A DNA stretch of 64,000 nucleotides from the NCBI GenBank assembly GCA_006176705.1, contig QRFJ01000057.1:3030178-3094177 (forward strand). Direction: 5' to 3'. A program made the translations under genes and the position numbers. This DNA is from Cocos nucifera. Lineage: Eukaryota; Streptophyta; Magnoliopsida; Arecales; Arecaceae. Below are positions 21,450-34,381 of the stretch, in pieces. Position 1 is the stretch's first letter; each line of letters starts with the position of its first letter. The notes below the pieces were generated by a model. The model was not told the DNA's origin. It did no database searches and saw only the letters and a program-made list of their open reading frames with translations.

Positions 21450-24400
21450 ACACACATAATAAATAATAAAAATAAAATGATTAAAAAGATAATAATATTT
21501 TTTTATTAAAAATGCTGTGGAGCCTAATTTTAGCATCCAATATTCTCCAAAGCCGTCCCAACTTGTGGCACAATAAGATTGGTATTGGATAGCCTATATA
21601 TCTTTCACAAATCCTCTCGCATGGATAACTACGAAAAGAATTTGGAGCTAAATGGGGCTATGCTAGTATTTTGTGTAAATTACGTAATAATTATTAGTTC
21701 TCCCTTTTTTCAATTGTCTAAAACTCAAAAAATATAAATTAAATTGCAGAAATAAACGAGCAGATCATCTTTTAGTTAGATTTCTTAGCTAAGCAGAGCA
21801 TAATGCCCTTCGAATGTAAGATAAAAGTTTCCAAACTGAAAACAACTGTTTTCCAGGTGCAAGAATCAAATTCTATTTCAGGAAAAGAAATTAAATGAAA
21901 TTGAAGCTCTTCACTCAAAAAGACTTCTTGAACAAGTCATGCAAGCAAGAATACTTATTCAAAATACCGTTAATAAAAATCCAGCCACAAGCAACAGATT
22001 GGAATGCTGATGGTTTGCATTGAGACTCAAATTTTGATGAGCCATGGTACATGCATGGATCAAATAGGCATTGCAAGTCAAATATAGGTTAGGAATCTGA
22101 TGATGAATATTTAAATGTTAGAACTTGCATGCACGAAGGCTGTGCTACTCGGATGTCTCCCTACGTTTTAGATATTATAATACATTTAGACGTAGGTGTT
22201 ATAAGCATATTTTTTTTTGATTTTTTATTTAATTGTAGGGCCAATGGATCCAGACGACACACAACTGTCAAATAAGCCACCAAATGCAAAGGTCAAACAC
22301 GTAATAATTGCAGCATTTCGTTAGGAAGAACGAGCAATTTGATCAAGCATGCAAGTTAATATGCTTTAAATCAACAATCAAAGGTTCGCACGCGATTCAA
22401 TGCAATTTGAGCATGATTTGGCATAATCTCCCACAACTCTACGCAATTGGGCATGGTTTTGCATAGGCGGCTTAATTAGACGCGGTCCAACACAATTTAA
22501 ATGTTGTTTCAAACGGACATGAAAACTTGCAAGCTTGCTCTAACACTTCGTCAACAACTATAACATTGGAAACTCTTCCGAGCCTCAACTAACCATGCAT
22601 GAATCCTGTAATCAATATGCCCTTCCTTTAATGACCATGTCCTACCACCAAATTCATTATTAGTAAGTAACATGAAAAAAATAAATAAAAGGCATTATAC
22701 ATTTATTGAATCTATAATAAACGTATTAATTGAAGAAACTACAATCACCATCAAATAATCACAACAAAAAGCCACAACCACCACACACCCAGACTAGACT
22801 TCAATTTCTTTGTCGAGTGAACCTATATCAGAGCAGACCATAGACTACAGACCACCCAAACTAGTAATTTTCCAGCAAAGTCATACTAGACCGACAAACT
22901 CTTTCTCGCTCAAAATCAGATAAATTAATTATTTCCTCCAACGGCTGTCCAAATCCTCACCTTGAGTTCAAACATCCAATTAACCTTTTTCCCCCACATC
23001 CGATGCATCCTAAGTCGCCAAAACTGGCTAAAGTCATTTTGCATGGCTTTAAAAAAGGGCTATTACAGTAAAGCAAAAATGTTTTTATCAAAAATAACAA
23101 TATATGAAAAGTTCTTCTACAAGAAGAAAGTCGAAATAAACATTGTTAGGACAAGTCGGAAAACCCAGTTTCGGCGTTTTTTTTTTTTTTTACCCTCTTT
23201 TTCTAAAACAAAAGCAACACCATACTCTTAAACTGGCTCCAAAAGTCCTGCTAAATAATTAACAACGCAAAAAAGAATTATATACGAGACCATCCTCTTC
23301 CCTGCTGTTTGATCTTAACAATCCACGAACTCGGCCAAGTTGCAGAATAATTGCCATAAACTGGTCACGCTCTTGTCAAATAATTGCAAGTTGTAATTGA
23401 TTTTAAAACCAAGTGGGCATAACCTGTTGACCATATGGAGCATCCTAAAGATCAGATTTTAATAAGTTAGCTAATCCTTATTAGATTGTTTAATGCAGCT
23501 CTAGCATCATAAGAAATTGTAACTATGACCTCCACCACCCGTGGATGGGCCATCCCAGATTGTTTGCAGGCGTATATATCGACACCGACGCATGCCATGA
23601 GGAACCCGCCAAAGGATTGTCAGGTGGAAGACGGCGTCAGAAGTAGCCAATTTAATGCGATTGGGCTGATGTTGATGGTCCACATACAATGGATCAGGGG
23701 CAAGAAATGTTCAGATGCTCTAAATGAATTATAGCATCAAAACATTTAGAGGCCTGAAGCACAAACGGCAGCAAACCATCCTACGAAGGCATGAGTCGCA
23801 GTGCAGAGTCTGATGGCGTTAAGGCATGAAATACATGAAATTATAAAATTATAAATCTAAAATATATGATATGAACAAAACACACAGACCACGAGCTAGA
23901 AACAATGTTCAAGCTAGAGTGGCAAATTCAAATAGACAATGAGATTCTAGGTATGCTTGAAGCCTTGAGCTAAATTACGTTGGTTTAAAACATCCTGATC
24001 AAAACAGTCATTACAACTTCACCGCATCTGAACAATCGACTGAAAAAGCTTTATTTCCATTCCCAACCACTGGCGTTTGACTAGATTTAGATGTAACCGC
24101 CGAAACAAAAACAAGTCCCAGAAAAGTGACTAACTAATTCTGGATTCCATCTAAGATACAAGCGTGAACATGAAGGGGTAGGTTGTAGACAAGGAAAAGT
24201 AATAACTTTGATGGGAAATCCAACCATTTAGCTATGCCTAAGTGGTAATGGTTTTTCATGGATAGAAACCATTGAGGCCCCACATAGAAACCATTGAGGC
24301 CCCACGGACGGGGTCAAATATCCGGTCTAAGTTCTTTTATGAAAAAATATCATAAAAAAAATTAATCTACTTTTTCATTATACAACTTATTTATATTCTC

Positions 24401-25463
24401 TTATATTTTTTTAAAAAAATTACTTTTTCATGAATAGTATTTATCTTAACCACCTAAAAAATAATTAAATTATTTTTCCATCAACCAATAAAATAAATAT
24501 TTAATTTTATATCTAAAATGTCCCATCCTCATTTACAATATCTCAATCATTCAATGCCTAATAATTTAATCATCCACTTTCTTCAAATCTAAAAAAAACA
24601 TAAAAAATATTATTAAAAATATGAATAAAATTTCATAACTTATCCCAAAAAAATTAGTAATGCAATTTTAAAGAAATTTTCCCAAACATAAAAAAAACAT
24701 AGATAAATTATTTCCATCTAAATATTGCTTAAAAAACATTTACCTAGAAAAATAAAGATTCTCAAATAAATATTTTTCCGCAAAAAAAAAAAAATCCAAG
24801 AAGATTCCCTACAAAGATTTACAAACAAAACTTGAGCTCAAATTGCACACTTCACAATAGGGCTTATTTTGTGTTCTTTCCCTTAATAAGATGTAGATCA
24901 TCCCTCGTTTTCTTCCTCCACCATCACAAAGACAATTCATTTGTCTGATCTCCTATCCTAGCATTCCCATGACTACGTCTTGGAGTAACAAGGATTCCAT
25001 GAAACTACAAGCACGCAAAGGGGCAGATCCTAAAGCCTATGAACAGCCCCAAAATAAAATGTTCTCTTTCTTCCTGGTATTCTTTCAAATGCCTGCAGGA
25101 ATCTGCAACACCATCTTGCAGCTGCATGGTTGAGGAGATGTGCAGGAAATCTCAAGTCACAAAAGAATGACAGCATGCATTTACAGTCAACTAATTGGAA
25201 GCCTTCCACATACTCTGGGCCTATTCAAGGGCGGCAGCCCACTCACAGAATGGTGCCGAAGCATTGTTCCACCAACCCACAGTAATGTGTTAGGCAGCAA
25301 ATTTGTGTATTGGCATATTATTTTGAAAGACTCCAATTTAATAAACAAATGCTATCATAAAAGCTTCCATACCCAATCTTTGGTTTCAAAGGCAAATGCT
25401 TAAAAAAACACAAACACCTGCCAGAATAAATAATAAATATATAAAAACAAAAAAAAATCCAGC
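21450..25463. other. Intergenic DNA with one small duplication
   Basis: No gene was recognised on either strand. A perfect 22-base direct duplication (atagaaaccattgaggcccc plus two bases) starts at 24262 and 24284. Bases 24330-24790 are very A/T-rich. Confidence 0.4.
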
Positions 25464-25612
25464 AATATATATACATACATATATATATATATATACATAC
25501 ATATACACATATATACATATACACATATATACATATATACATATACACATATATACATATATACATATACATATATATACATATATACATATATACATAT
25601 AGATATATACAC

Positions 25613-25654
<42 letters not shown>
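25464..25654 (+). repeat. Compound microsatellite (TA/TACA)n(GA)n
   Basis: About 190 bases of TA, TACATA and TACACATA units end in a (GA)n run. Overlapping Tyr/Ile/Cys-rich open frames on both strands are translations of this tract. Confidence 0.95.
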
Positions 25655-26930
25655 CCATGCTAGAATCAGATCGATTAAATTTGAACTCAGATCCAGTCAG
25701 ATAAAAACTCTATAATAGAGATTCTATGTTGTAATCTAAACCATTGAATATAATCTACTACCTCAAAACTATTGGCACACAAAAAATTATATGATTTAGA
25801 AATTCCTAGCCTATGCATTAAGTAGTCAAAAATTTAAATTAAATATATATTTTTTTGATCCTTCAAATCATATGATTTTTGACGTACAAGCAATAAACAA
25901 TTTTAAGAAAATAGATGGCGTCCAATTGCTTGGATTATAGATATAAAACCTTCATTATCCAATTTTGATATGATCGATTTTAAATCCAAATCGATTTTAA
26001 ATCCAATTTGGATTTTAAATCCAAATCCAAATCCTATGGTGTTCTAAGATCACTGCATTTAATAAGTCATGATCCAATGATTGAAGATCCCACAAATAAC
26101 TTGTTTGATATTTTATGAAAATGCAAGATCACTAATTATATAATACCAAAATTATCCATAATATATTCCATTAAAATATATTTATTAATTATATATAATA
26201 TATTATAAATAAAATATTATTATAGTTATTAATATATTAATAATTAATAAATTCTATAAAAATATATTTATTAGTCCTATAAATTATTAATCTTACAGAA
26301 ATATATTAATTGTTATTATAAAATTAAAATTTTTATTTATACTTATGATATATTATTTATTAATATGAATATTTTTTTATTAGAAAAATAATGCAAATAG
26401 AAGTAATATTTTAATATTTTTATTATATATAAAGTACAATAAGATATTTTTATTTTAATTTAAAATTATCATTGAATCATAGTAATTGGATTAATAATAT
26501 ATCATAATGTAATATATATCATAAATATAATATATACTATCAAATATAATATAATATTATATATATAATATTGATATAATATATTAATATACCATTTTTT
26601 TTTTTGCTAGACTGAGGGGTATTCTTATTCTTATATTTCAATCCAAAATCAATACCTGAGGATGATCTTAGATTCCCAAATACCCATCCTGAGGAGTGTA
26701 AGTGATTTGAAATCACATAGGATCGCCATGATACAACCAAGCACTAGGTTGGACGATGATTTGAGGAATGAAGATGATTTAAAATCATTGCCACATAGAA
26801 TCATCATAATATAACCAAACATGATAATCCCATGACCTCCACCCATATCACCCTTGATATGGATCACCCCATACCAAATGCCCTTTTGAGAAAAAAGGTT
26901 CACTCTTGGTCTAAATAAAGCATGCTATTC
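25655..26930. other. Very A/T-rich intergenic DNA
   Basis: No gene is seen. Bases 26120-26600 are almost entirely A and T, and TTTGGATTTTAAATCCAAA-type words recur near 25960-26030. Bases 26600-26900 have the look of a further small non-autonomous DNA element, but I could not find matching ends. Confidence 0.4.
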
Positions 26931-27131
26931 CTATGAGAAGAGAAATTATTAGATAGACTTATTTTACCATAGGCAAAGCAAATACAGGCTTTTAATTAGC
27001 ACCTTTTTCACCTCACAACCAATCATAATTAACCATGATTAGCAATTAATGAAAAATCAAATGATGTGTGAAATTTTTATTGGCTTTGTCTATGGCTTAA
27101 CGAGCTTACCTAATAATTTCTCCTCTCATAG
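26931..27131. mobile_element. MITE with inverted ends of about 45 bp
   Basis: The left end reads ctatgagaagagaaattatt followed by agatagac and ccataggcaaagc. The reverse complement of the right end reads ctatgaggagaaattatt with small changes, then aggtaagc and ccatagacaaagcc. The two arms match at most positions over about 45 bases around a core of about 100 bases, with no coding capacity. No convincing target duplication is visible, so the superfamily is not assigned. Confidence 0.7.
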
Positions 27132-29726
27132 TATTTGATTGCATAATAAAGGGGTCCAATAAACCAACATGCATGCCCAACCGCCAACATGATAGACCAC
27201 TACCCAGCTGTCTTAATGGTCCACCTGATCTGAAACCAATCTATCAACCAAACTAGAAGAAATCAGTTTTTATTTGATGAGAATTGCACCGTACAATTTG
27301 GATGATATTATGCTGCCTACAATGATCCATGACAGACTAGGAAGTTGGATAAGCACTGCCGCACATCACATCATGAGAGCTGTCATTTTGACTTAATGAC
27401 AGCTTGCACTTACAGTTTAAATTAGGATAGCAGCAGCTTATTCACTTGTTTTATATCAAGTAGATTGAAAACATGTATTGCTCTCAATGAATCCATGAGC
27501 ATACCGCTGCAGGTAACAACTACAAAGTTCCTAGCAGATAAGTGATGACTAGTTCTCCAGTAAACCTATCATGCCCATAATTTAGCAGAGGATTCAGTAA
27601 CCAATCAACAAATACTTAGTTTATTGTTTGACCTACAAGACCAATAAATTTGTGTTATTAGAGGGCAGCCAGGGCCCTTTGTATCTTTTTCTATAGGGTT
27701 TTCCCCTGTGACCGAGTATTCCCCAGATCCTTAATCCCACCACAAGAAACAAAACTACATAACATGATCCTAAATTGTTGCTTAATCTCAAACACATAAT
27801 AGTATTTACACAAATGGTTCAAATTAACCTACCATCATTAAATTTTGCAATGTCTGCCTGAAACTAGACAATTTGATCTCTGATTACAGAGAATATTAAC
27901 CACTAAGAAAGCTGCATCTCAATTGTCATGACAAATCTTTCATCTGTGAGAATTTCCATTATGCATCCCTCCAACCCAACTCAAGCCTTTTTTTCTGTAA
28001 AAACCAACACTATCTTCCACCACGGCAACAGTGAACCAGGGATGACAGATTGGATTATAAAAACAGTCTAAACAGTGACACCCAACAAAAGGGAATAATA
28101 TAAAACAGCTTAAAACAGGCTAATCACAAAAATTTAACAATTCTGAGTAAATTTAACAATTTCAACATGAGCACAAACAGGTATAATAAAGTCACATATC
28201 CAGATGGTAATAGTATATGTTTTCCTTTTTGGGTAATGATAAGTAGACAGAAAATAGTCATGGGATACATGGTTACAGAACATGGCGCCCTTCACTGCAA
28301 ATCATCTTTCATTCTTGATGAGCTGCTTCAAATACCTCTTTTTAAATAAAAAAAATGTACTGCTTCAAAATTTCAACATAATTCTTTGGCATCGATTTGG
28401 ACAAAAGCAAGCAGGTAGCATGCATTGTTTGTGTCCTTGAAAGATTATGTGAAGTCATACTTTAATGAAAACAAAAAATACTCAACTTCAAAGAATTAAT
28501 AATCTGTAGCAAAACAAGATTAATAATTATCAAGCTGCAAAGTGAAACTCAGTTGCTGTAACCGCAGTGTGATTAACACACATTCATAATTAAGATCCAC
28601 GTTGTCACGATTACACATCAATCATGGTAAGAACTGTTAATTAGCTTATCAGACACAAGCAAGGGTTACAATGCCGCTTAACAATTCAGTCTAAAACAGT
28701 ATACAGCTAAATAAATGGCTACAAAAGTCAGGAGCAATGCCAGCAATAAATATTCATTTAAAGCTTTGAACCATCCAAATGGATGTAGACGGTGATGGTG
28801 ACAATGCTATGGGTAATGTTTGTGCTAAAAAACCGTTCTTCAAGCCTCAAAAGAGGAACACCGTTGAAATGAATTTGAAAAATAACACAACTACAAACTA
28901 AGCAAAGCAGGGAGTTAAATACATTTCATGGAAAACCAACATATAGTCAATTATTTTAGCAATTGACATGAAGAGGTTGAATTATAGAGCAGAAAATAAA
29001 ATTAAACATAATCATACAATATAACATTTAGAAAGGCTAATGCACTCTCTCAACTTGTTTTCACATTAAATGTAATACATAAACTGAAAGCAGTTATATT
29101 AGCAAAAAGCAACCATTTAGTGAAAAATAAGTAAATAGAATAAACCGATACTTCTCCCCTTCCACTAATAAACTTATCGTATCTCAGCTGTTTTAGTTGG
29201 CATATGGATTAACTGTCATGTTTATCATGTTCCCTACAAACATATGATTTAAAACACAAAAAAGAAGGAATATTACCAGTGCCTATTAGCCACTCAATTT
29301 GAACTTTAGAGAAGGTTGGAAAAAATTTAAAGGAAGCTCTTTTACTCTAACATAAATCCCTGCTTAATATACATTTACCAAAAAAAGTTGAGATATTTGT
29401 GTGGCATTTACAAATAGCATCTAGACAAGCACTACAATATGCTGCAATGGAATCCATGCAACCGACCTAAGTTACAGGAAAAGAAATAATTAATCAAAAG
29501 CAAAAAGCCCCCCCTCCTTTACATTTACCATCATGCTGGTTAGCTGGTTCTTAGAAATGCAAATCTTGGTGTCAACTGAGCAAATACAAAAATCCAGAAA
29601 GCAATGCTGTAAGCATTACCTCATGCAGAAACAGTTTAGACAAACAAGAGAAATAAAAGCACTGTAATCAAAAGGTTTAACCATCAGTATAATGCATTTC
29701 CAACTATGCACTTTATATAGTTAGAC
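27132..29726. other. Intergenic DNA, no gene recognised
   Basis: Nothing was identified on either strand. A short frame at 28167-28349 has no support. The stretch may include introns or 3' regions of the minus-strand unit described at 29.7-31.0 kb. Confidence 0.35.
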
Positions 29727-29790
29727 CCTCAGATCTCATAGCTCTATAAATTCACCGCGGCTCAAATAGTGGCATTTCACATTGAGCATT

Positions 29791-29991
29791 TCATGTGCAT
29801 ACAGAAGGATGTCGTAAAAGAAGAAGAAGAAGAAGAAGAAGACGAGAAAAGATGGCAGTCATAACAAATAGTAAAAGCAGCAGCAGCAGCAGCAGAGTTG
29901 GTGGTGCCGTGGTGGTATAGCAAGGGCACACTAATGCTCAAAAGAAATAGCCATACAGCCACTCCATAAGCATGTTTGCATCATTGGGCAT
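29791..29991 (-). pseudogene. Tandem paralogue (copy 2) of the short hydrophobic ORF
   Basis: ATG at 29989-29991 begins MPNDANMLMEWLYGYFF and meets an in-frame TGA. Past it the same frame runs through two leucine runs coded by CTG and CTT microsatellites and ends at TGA 29791. The segment 29727-29995 is a diverged duplicate of 30398-30660. Both share a conserved 3' word (plus strand cctcagatctcatagct), the TTTTGAGCAT word and the start area (CCC-ATGATG). One base shifts the frame relative to copy 1, which creates the TGA. It is probably a broken copy, or an alternative exon that is not coding. Confidence 0.4.
29820..29897 (+). repeat. (GAA)n and (AGC)n microsatellites
   Basis: The (GAA)n tract runs from about 29820 to 29845 and the (AGC)n tract from about 29876 to 29896. 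Both fall inside copy 2 of the short hydrophobic ORF, where they read as Leu codons on the minus strand. Confidence 0.85.
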
Positions 29992-30449
29992 CATCAAAGT
30001 TCAATACATAACAAGAATCCTACCAAGAAAACGTCCTGAAAGGGATTTCTACTTATCAGATTAACATCTAACTCATAAAAAAAAATGGCATCGTAATGCT
30101 TTGCAAGTTTGAATGATGCCAAAATCCAACATCTCAAAGAATCTGCACTTCTGATTCATGACCTGATATCGATATATAATGCCAAAATGTTTAGACAATG
30201 AGAAAGTGTCAAAGAAGCGACATGAACAGCCTTCCACATCCGACATCTCAATAAACCAGCAAATCTTTTTCTTTTTTTAAAAAAAAAAAGAAACAACAAA
30301 TTCAAAAAAAAAATCTACCTATTGTCCTTTATTTTCCATTCTTTTTAAGGTGGGGAAAACGATTAAAAAATCTAAATAATAAGTTTCACAAAAGGAGCCC
30401 TCAGATCTCATAGCTTTCAGCATTCATCGACGGCTTAATGGCTGGTTTA

Positions 30450-30656
30450 TCATAGTGAGCATCTTTGACATGCATAGAAGAAGATGGTGATGATGATGAT
30501 GATGATCACGGTGATCGTAATGACAATGATGATGATGATGATGATGATGATGGTGGCGGAGGTGGGGATGATGATAAGATTTAAGCATGCACAGATGCTC
30601 AAAATGAAAAACCAAGAAGCCGCTCCAAAATCCATAAGTTCTCCATCATCGGGCAT
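30450..30656 (-). CDS. Small hydrophobic protein, candidate (68 codons, copy 1)
   Basis: ATG at 30654-30656 opens MPDDGELMDFGAASWFFILS. A first hydrophobic segment (about 12-30) is followed by a second one (about 36-60) made mainly of isoleucine coded by an ATC microsatellite, and the tail is YACQRCSL. The layout suggests two membrane helices with a short acidic N-terminus. Upstream on the minus strand lies a promoter-like start (30.9-31.0 kb). A believable acceptor (gattttag) just before the ATG suggests an intron in the 5' UTR. I do not recognise the family. A partly parallel duplicate lies at 29791-29991. Coding status is uncertain because much of the open frame is simple repeat. Confidence 0.4.
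   Translation of the reverse strand: MPDDGELMDFGAASWFFILSICACLNLIIIPTSATIIIIIIIIIVITITVIIIIIITIFFYACQRCSL
30484..30552 (+). repeat. (GAT)n microsatellite
   Basis: Two (GAT)n runs are separated by a short irregular piece. On the minus strand they read ATC and give the isoleucine runs of the small hydrophobic ORF. Confidence 0.9.
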
Positions 30657-30879
30657 TAGATAAACACGACTAAAATCTTTAGCAAAAGCAAAATAAAATT
30701 AAAATTTAACATTAAGGCGAATAGAGTACGCTGGCATTCACCCCGACGATCCACAGACTTCTTATTCAAAGAAAATGCCCAAAAATAAATAAGTCAATAA
30801 ATCAAACATATTTTCTATTGCAATACAAAAGCGATATCAGAGAAAAAAAAGATACGAGAACTAGAGAATTTTCTTAAAA

Positions 30880-31015
30880 ACAACCTAGAGATCCAAGCCT
30901 AATGTTGTAAAACTAAGGACCAGAGAGAGGACGAGGAGAAACTTTGGGAACCCTAGCGGCGGCGAGAGGCACACTGGACAGGGCATCGGAAAACGGAGTT
31001 CGCTTATATCTAGGG
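30880..31015 (-). promoter_or_regulatory. Promoter and 5' UTR exon for the minus-strand unit at 29.7-31.0 kb
   Basis: On the minus strand, AGATATAAGCG (plus strand about 31003-31013) resembles a TATA box. About 30-60 bases further on come GC-rich leader DNA (gccgccgctagggttccc, a telo-box) and CT-rich sequence (cctcgtcctctctctgg). Together these look like a plant transcription start and leader. Transcription would run toward the small ORF at 30656. Confidence 0.45.
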
Positions 31016-31243
31016 GCCTGATCTTCTAATTGCCCACTATAATCTTATTAATATCGAAATTGCCATCATAGAATATTTCTGTTCCTTTATTTGATTTGTT
31101 GTTATATATTGTTTCGTATTTTTTAAATTTTAATGTTAATATGAAAATATATTGATTCCCATATATTTTGCAGGACTTGGATTCTTGTGAATCGCATGGG
31201 TAAATTAAAACTTTCATTTGGATTAATGAGTTATGCTTATTTA

Positions 31244-32057
31244 TATTGGTGCAGAATTTGATTAACACTGAATTGAGCTGGAATGAAAGGGAACGAGGTC
31301 ATCGTCAGTGACCAATAAAATAAAATCCTATCCGAAGTCGGTGGGGGTAGCTCCGATAAAACCCTCTGACGGTCAAGTTAGTTCTGGCCAATAAAAATAG
31401 AGTACTCAGTATGGAGTTCGATAGGATTTCGAGGAGGAGATGAGTTTTTAAAACCTGGCCTAAGCGTATCTAGAGGGTCCTTTTTTATAGGCGGAGCTTG
31501 TTGTAACTGTCTTAATGACTTTCGTAACCGTCCTGATCAGTGCCGATCGTTATTGACTTGATAAATATCGATTGTTATTGTCGTATAACCGTTTAGTAGT
31601 GGGATCGCCTGTAGGAGTCCGCAAGGAGTTCGGTTTCTATAGAAGTCCGACTGCTGGAGGAGTTCGCAAGAAGTTCGACTTCCGTAGAAGTCCGATTGCT
31701 GGAGGAGTCCGCAAGGAGTTTGGCTTCCATAGAAATCCAGCTGCTGGAGGAGTCCGCAAGGAGTTTGGCTTCCATAGAGGTCCGGCTGCTGGAAGAGTCC
31801 GTAAGAAGTTCGGCTTCCGTAGAAGTCCAGCTACTGAAGGAGTCCGCAAGGAATTCAGCTACCAAAAAGTTCGGAAGGCTGATGAAGTTCAGCTAAGGCT
31901 CGTCCGCTGGGATCCCGAAAGAGCTCGACCACTGAGGAGTTCGGTCGACTAAAGGAGTTTGGCTAAGATCCATCCACTGAAGCTCTTCCATAGCTACCTA
32001 TTGCATTAGGCTGAGCATCGAATCGGACTTCGGAAGGAGCGGGATTTATCCCCAACA
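31244..32057 (-). repeat. 3' LTR of the gypsy element
   Basis: On the plus strand it starts tattggtgcagaatttg and ends ttatccccaaca. The matching LTR is at 37893-38784. Within it a 45-bp satellite (ctggaggagtccgcaaggag ...) occupies about 31609-31880 in roughly five full copies plus a partial one. Open frames there on both strands are repeat translations. Confidence 0.93.
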
Positions 32058-32075
32058 ATACTTCCCCCACTTTCG
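32058..32075 (-). other. Polypurine tract of the gypsy element
   Basis: On the minus strand AAAGTGGGGGAAGTAT directly precedes the 3' LTR. This is the expected plus-strand primer site. Confidence 0.75.
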
Positions 32076-32350
32076 AATTCAAAACTCGAAGGAAGGGAGT
32101 GCGGAAAAGGCGACTGCCAATATCCTTTTCTGGGTTCCGTGCTGGTTCAGATCGAAGCTTAAGGGAGATCTCATCTTCAGTCAAAGTTGAAGTAGATCTC
32201 GTCTCCTGTAGCCGACTTTGCTCGCGTTAGAATGAGGTTCTCCTTCTATTCCTAACGGGCTACTTTCACTCGTTTCTTTCCTGTCATCATGTAATTCTTG
32301 CACCAGAAAATAATAATGTTGGACGAAGGAATTTTATTAAAGAAAGTTTA

Positions 32351-33390
32351 CTAGTAATACATTCTTAGGTTTTCTGAGTTCCAAGGTTGGGGAAGCACTA
32401 TTCCTCCGAGCTCCTTCAGACGATAAGTTTCGGACCGGATGACCTCCACCACTTCATACGAACCTTCCCAATTTGAGGTGAGCTTTTCTTGGCTCTGAGG
32501 CTGAGAAATAGCGGCTCGTCGAAGCACTAGGTCTCCTACTTTGAAAGTCTTACCTCTAACTCTGGAGTTGTAGTACTGGGCCATCTTCCATTTGTAGGCT
32601 GGCATCCGGATGATGGCTTCCTCCCTTTTTTTCTTTCAGTAGGTCGAGGTTAACTCTGAGGTCCTGGGGGTTAAACTGCTTGTTGAAGCCTACGACTCGT
32701 GCAAATATGAGCTTAAGCTCGATCGGGATAACTGCCTCCATGCCGAATGCCAAGACAAAGGGTGTTTTTCCAATCGGCATCCTTTGTGTAGTTCGGTATA
32801 TCCAGAGGATGTGGTAGAGTTCGTCCATCTAGACCCCCTTTGCACTGTCAAGCCTTGTCTTGATGCCTTGCAGCAGAATTCAGTTGGTCACCTCAGCTTT
32901 TCCATTGGCCTGTGGGTGAGCCACCGATGTGAAGCGGTGGAAGATGTTTAGTCCTTCGCAGAACTCGACAAACCTTGCCCCAGCGAACTGTCTCCCATTA
33001 TCGGTTATAAGGGTTCAGAGCAGACCGAACCGGCAGACTAGTGACTTTCAGATGAAGTCCTACACCTTGGCCTCGGTAATTTTTGCTAGTGGTTCAGCTT
33101 CGATCCACTTGGTGAAATAGTCAATCACAACTAGGAGGAACTTCCACTGCCCGGACGCCCTCGGGAAGGAGCCAAGCATATCCATTCTCCATTGTGCAAA
33201 TGGCCAAGGTATGCTTGGCGGAGCAAGCTCGGATGCCAACTACCTTTGTATGCTAGCATTCTTCTGACAGCGGTCGCACTTCTTCACATACTCCACGAAA
33301 TCGTGAAACAAATTGGCCAGTAGTACCCTTGCCGAAGTAATCTTTGCGACAGGGACCTAGCTCCTACGTGACTTCCGCAGAGTCCTTCAT
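32351..33390 (-). pseudogene. Gypsy integrase (decayed)
   Basis: Read on the minus strand in several frames. LITDNGRQFAG carries the second catalytic Asp, followed by HPQANGKAEVTN with the catalytic Glu, and a stop (TGA) comes right after. MDELYHILWIYRTTQRMPIGKTPF starts near 32828 (the first twenty residues shown here span the conserved W.YRTT word). The C-terminal part has MPAYKWKMAQYYN, GDLVLRR and WEGSYEVVEV, the GPY/F-type end. No chromodomain is seen, which fits Tat. Confidence 0.82.
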
Positions 33391-33397
33391 GCACCTC

Positions 33398-34306
33398 CTA
33401 GAGTGCGAGGTTAGCCTCTGAAGGTCGGAGACATCTTAGTAGCAGGAGGGAGTATGACCTCTTATACAATCTGTCTTCATATAAATTATAGCGGGAGGCC
33501 TGATTCCTGAGCTTCCGAGCTTCTTTTGGGTCATGAGGAAGGACCCCCTCCTTGAGGTAGGCGACCAACGGGTCAATCCAGCTTGGCTCGAATTTTGTCT
33601 GTAGAATGACCTGGGGTTTCTCTATGGTTGGGCACTTTAGAGTCTCCAAGAATACTTCTTTGGGAAGCTCGGCTGGGGCTGAAGTGGCCAACTTAGAGAG
33701 AAGATCGGCTCTTACATTTTCTGCCCTTGGAATTTGTCGAATGCCGAAACTATCAAAGGCCAAGGTCAAATCTCTCACCTTCCCAAGGTATCTCACCATA
33801 CTATCCTCCCACGCCTCGTAGCTGCTATTAACTTGGCATACCACCAGCTAAAAATCATTGTAGACTTGAAGCCAATCTACTTTTAATTTTCTCGCTATTT
33901 TTAATCCGGCGATCAGCGCTTCATATTCGATCCCATTATTGGTCGTAGGAAACTCGAAGCATAGTGCATACTCAGCGACAACGCCCTTGGGGCTAATTAA
34001 GACCAGCCCCGCACCAGCTCTGACGGAGTTGGATGAGCCATCCACATGCAGAATCCAAAAGCCTTCGGAGAGGTCGGCACTATCCTCGGGGAGGTTTGGC
34101 TGTGATTGCAGGGCGCTGGTCTCATTCTGTTCAGGCATGGCTTCGACTGGAATGATGTATTCTAACATAAAATCTACCAATATCTGGGCCTTGATCGATG
34201 GCTGGGGCTGGTAGTTGATGTCAAACTTTGTGAGCTCGATTGCCCATTTTGCGATTCTTTCAAAAGCGTCCGCTCGATGAAGGACTGCTTTTATTGGTTG
34301 GTCCAT
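33398..34306 (-). pseudogene. Second (archaeal-type) RNase H domain of the gypsy element
   Basis: The frame 34306-33848 contains WILHVDGSSN, GAGLVL, TTNNGIEYEALIAGL and LQVYND, the D-E-D pattern of the additional RNase H found in Tat-lineage elements. After a stop at 33848 the domain tail and linker continue (YLGKVRDLTLAF, RAENVRADLLSKLAT). This domain follows the ordinary RNase H and precedes integrase, which fixes the lineage. Confidence 0.85.
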
Positions 34307-34381
34307 GAGGACCGTAATGGTGTGCTCCTAAAAATAAGGTCGGAGTCTCCGGGCAGCAATTAGAAGAGAGTAAATCAATTT

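Noticed and set aside
25318..25658. Tyr/Ile-rich open frames on both strands
   Set aside because: These are translations of a TA/TACA microsatellite.
28760..28860. Possible third copy of the short hydrophobic exon (gatggtgacaatg, then aagcctcaaaagagg)
   Set aside because: Similarity is limited to a few GAT-rich words and the conserved cctcagatctcatag word is missing.
29777..30660. Possible C/D-box snoRNA pair (ATGATG near one end, CTGA near the other)
   Set aside because: The distance is too long, box sequences are imperfect and there are no terminal stems. The duplicated ORF layout explains more.
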